42,545 bases of DNA from Streptomyces antioxidans (GTDB lineage Bacteria; Actinomycetota; Actinomycetes; Streptomycetales; Streptomycetaceae): NCBI RefSeq assembly GCF_000968685.2, contig NZ_LAKD02000094.1, positions 1 through 42,545 on the forward strand. Direction: 5' to 3'. Made by a program: the position numbers and the translations under genes. Below the pieces are notes generated by a model. The model did no database searches. It had not been told where the DNA came from and saw only the letters and a list, made by a program, of their open reading frames with translations. Positions within the stretch are counted from its first letter, which is position 1, and each line of letters begins with the position of its first letter. Shown here in pieces: positions 42,101 to 42,545 of this stretch.

Positions 42101-42545
42101 GTACGGCCGCCCTCGGCCGCCAGCGCCGTACGCACCTCGGGCAGCTCCAGCAGCAGCGGGCTCGGCCGGGACGCGGTGAAGCCGGGAGCCAGCCGCTCCC
42201 AGTCGATGTCCGCGACCGTCACCGCGGTCTCGTCCAGGTCCAGCGCGCGCTGCAGCGCGGCGATGGCCAGGTCCGCCGCCATCGGCGGCACCCCGGCGCG
42301 GCGCATCCGCTGCTCCAGCGCGTCGTCGGCGGCCATACCACCCTCGGCCCACGGGCCCCAGGCCACCGAGGTGGCGGACAGCCCCTCGGCCCGGCGGCGC
42401 TCGGCGAGCGCGTCCAGGAAGGCGTTCGCGGCGGCGTAGTTGGCCTGACCGGCGGCGCCCACGGTGCCGCTGGTCGAGGAGAACAGCACGAACGCGGACA
42501 GGTCGAGATCGCGCGTCAGCTCATGGAGGTTGGCCGCGGCATCCG
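36184..42545 (-). CDS. Modular type I PKS (PKS D), C-terminal part: KR-ACP / KS-AT-DH-KR-ACP
   Basis: The frame enters from the right edge inside a KR (DAAANLHELTRDLDLSAFVLF) and ends with TGA at 36184. The first module's KR end has normal Ser and Tyr (FSSTSG, ANYAAAN) and its ACP has the attachment Ser at 41914-41916. Second module: KS with Cys at 41209-41211; AT with Ser at 39862-39864 and HAFH (malonyl); DH with His at 38950-38952 (HTVADTAVLP) and Asp at 38425-38427; KR with Tyr at 37117-37119 but Ala (FSAAAG, codon 37156-37158) where the other KRs have the catalytic Ser; ACP with Ser at 36583-36585. The C-terminal docking domain ends FIDKRFGNG. The 5' part of the gene lies outside the window. 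Confidence 0.97.
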   Translation of the reverse strand, partial: DAAANLHELTRDLDLSAFVLFSSTSGTVGAAGQANYAAANAFLDALAERRRAEGLSATSVAWGPWAEGGMAADDALEQRMRRAGVPPMAADLAIAALQRALDLDETAVTVADIDWERLAPGFTASRPSPLLLELPEVRTALAAEGGRTAGTGGDGADESSLAQRLAGVPAAERERMLLDLVRSAVADVLGHSDAEAVEADRAFRDLGFDSLTAVELRNRLNTVTGLRLPPTLVYDYPSSSALAAHLRTEILGEEGVAAPVTGVPSTAVAVADDPIAIVGMGCRFPGGVRSPEELWRLLVSGRDAVTGFPADRGWDLEALYDPDSATENTSYVREGGFLADAGEFDAAFFGISPREALAMDPQQRLLLETSWEAFERAGIDPTTLRGQQVGVFAGTNGQDYMSLVLHSPDGGDGFMGTGNAASVMSGRVAYALGLEGPAVTVDTACSSSLVALHWAIQALRAGECSLALAGGVTVMSTPGSFVDFSRQRGLAADGRIKAFAAGADGTGWGEGVGMLLVERLSDARRHGHEVLAVVRGSAINQDGASNGLTAPNGPSQQRVIRQALAGAGLSASEVDAVEAHGTGTTLGDPIEAQALLATYGQDREEGRPLWLGSIKSNFGHTQAAAGVAGVMKMVLALRHGVLPPTLHVDEPTPHVDWSAGELELLTEAREWPETGRPRRAAVSAFGISGTNAHTLLEQAPEPEERPAATPAVELPTVPWVLSGKSPAAVRGQAERLLAHLGGEAAPAATDVAYSLATTRAALDHRAVLTAGGGDGLRAGLAALARGESEVPGLVEGSVTGGKVAYLFTGQGSQRLGMGRELYDAFPVFADALDEVCAHLDGHLERPLREVLFGDDAAVLDRTGFTQPALFAVEVALFRLVESWGLKADFLSGHSIGEVAAAHVAGVLSLADAAKLVAARGRLMQELPAGGAMVAVQASEDEVAPLLTDRVSIAALNGPASVVIAGDEDAAVQIAASFEAQGRKTKRLTVSHAFHSPLMDGMLEAFREVADGLAYEAPRIPIVSNLTGDVVSAEEITTPGFWVRHVREAVRFLDGVRTLEARGVTTYVELGPDGVLTAMAQDCLAEPDAAELLPALRKGRPEAEAVTGALARLYVRGQAPDWEAFFAGTGARKVALPTYAFQRARYWVDAQLSLDEVASAGLGSADHPLLGVAVELPDADAYVFSGRLSLASHAWLADHTVADTAVLPGSALVELAVRAGDHVGCALLEELTLDEPLVLPERGGVRLRVSVGEPDRDGRRPLAVYGRDERSADTDRRWTRHAAGVLASGEAQAGGAFVGGGAESLSVWPPADAEAVDTDELYAGMARAGLLHGPAFQGLRRAWRRGEEVFAEVGVAEERRPEAARFALHPALLDGALQPLALDAGGAVVARSWRGVSLYAVGAEALRVRLAPTGDGAVSMVAADESGAPVASVDALVTGALEVDRIAGAGASDRHESLFRIDWAPVAADVLPDAASAGFAVIGGDELKLSVALETAGFRATVHDDLGSLNAAVEAGGPAPDTVLVPFPPEPGATEGGLAAGAHAATHRVLALVQEWLNGGRPGAARLVVVTRGAVAAAGDTAVTDLVNAPAWGLLRSAQSENPGHFVLLDVDGEMSYPAIATALASDEPELALRAGTPYAPRLTRIEPAKAAGTSKPIDPDGTVLITGATGGLGRLFARHLVTAHRARHLLLASRSGPAADGMAELVAELAALGARATVVACDAADREALAGLLAAIPADRPLTAVVHTAGVLDDGVIDLLTPERVDAVLRPKVDAAVNLHELTRDLDLSAFVLFSAAAGTLGGAGQGGYAAANVFLDALAGHRRATGRTAQSLVWGMWAEERGMGGRLGAADQKRAARGGVLPLSAEEGLALFDAAHAVADEAVLVPVRLEMATLRAAASTGELPPPYRGLVRTPVRRAAAGGPAAPEAVADTGEGTLAQRLAGQSEAQRQRTVLDLVRRQVAAVLGYASKDQVGAEQAFKELGFDSLTAVELRNRLNAATGLKLTATLVYDYPTPVALASHLRQEVAPEAEGPGVSVLEELERLENSLSSLTPDELASVTEDEAAHANIAVRLQTLLAKWNDVRRTADDAGADAEAEAFEEVSDDELFDFIDKRFGNG
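40641..41307. repeat. 667-bp near-identical KS block, copy in PKS D
   Basis: This copy matches 13475-14141 in PKS B module 2 with five mismatches and no gaps by eye. It spans the KS active-site Cys codon and shares the same shifted wobble-base usage. Identity drops abruptly after the shared end at the CATGAAGCC boundary. Confidence 0.9.

Overview
The window is high-GC actinobacterial DNA, almost certainly from a Streptomyces. Its type I modular polyketide synthase (PKS) genes have strong G/C third-position bias, rare TTA codons sit in the accessory genes, and the lanthipeptide genes belong to the FxLD class. Two biosynthetic systems are interleaved. On the right (31122-42545) and left (1-19364) are four giant PKS genes, all on the minus strand and read right to left. 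Between them (about 19600-31000) lies an island of roughly 11.4 kb with a complete-looking FxLD-type class I lanthipeptide locus, its probable regulators and a trmO gene.

PKS layout in order of transcription. PKS D (42545-36184, 5' end outside the window) holds the end of one module (KR-ACP) and a full KS-AT-DH-KR-ACP module. PKS C (36119-31122) is a single KS-AT-KR-ACP module with a methylmalonyl-type AT and a KR that has lost its catalytic Ser and Tyr. PKS B (19364-3519, 5281 aa) holds three modules: KS-AT-KR-ACP, KS-AT-DH-KR-ACP and KS-AT-DH-KR-ACP. PKS A (3467-1, 3' end outside the window) starts another KS-AT-DH module. All ATs except that of PKS C carry the malonyl-type HAFH motif. Each visible N terminus is a docking helix followed directly by a KS with an active Cys. 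No loading module and no thioesterase is visible, so this is the middle of an assembly line. The likely order is D to C to B to A, which places the lanthipeptide island physically inside the PKS gene series. Taken at face value the segment builds a chain with one alpha-methyl/beta-keto unit, then a hydroxyl, then at least two alkene units.

Island layout. On the minus strand, in order of transcription, are an anti-sigma-like HATPase (28721-28170), a 60-aa FxLD precursor (27850-27668), a full-length lantibiotic dehydratase LanB (27581-24510), a LanC cyclase that starts on the LanB stop (24513-23239), a fusion of a thiopeptide-type bacteriocin domain with a protein-isoaspartate-type methyltransferase (23214-21136), and a helical-repeat protein of unknown role (21033-19948). 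Divergent from the HATPase is a plus-strand regulator with an HTH-like N terminus and TPR-like repeats (29044-30429), followed by trmO (30463-30927). The model is that LanB dehydrates Ser/Thr and LanC closes thioether rings to Cys in the core. The methyltransferase would act on an Asp next to Gly in the core, as known PCMT-like RiPP enzymes do. In-frame TTA codons in the regulator, the HATPase and LanB suggest bldA-dependent, developmental control of the island.

The most unusual points are the nesting of the lanthipeptide locus in the PKS series, the fused methyltransferase, the doubly mutated KR of PKS C, a KR with Ser to Ala in PKS D, a 27-bp tandem repeat inside a PKS B KR region, and a 667-bp block shared almost base for base between KS domains of PKS B and PKS D that lie 27 kb apart.
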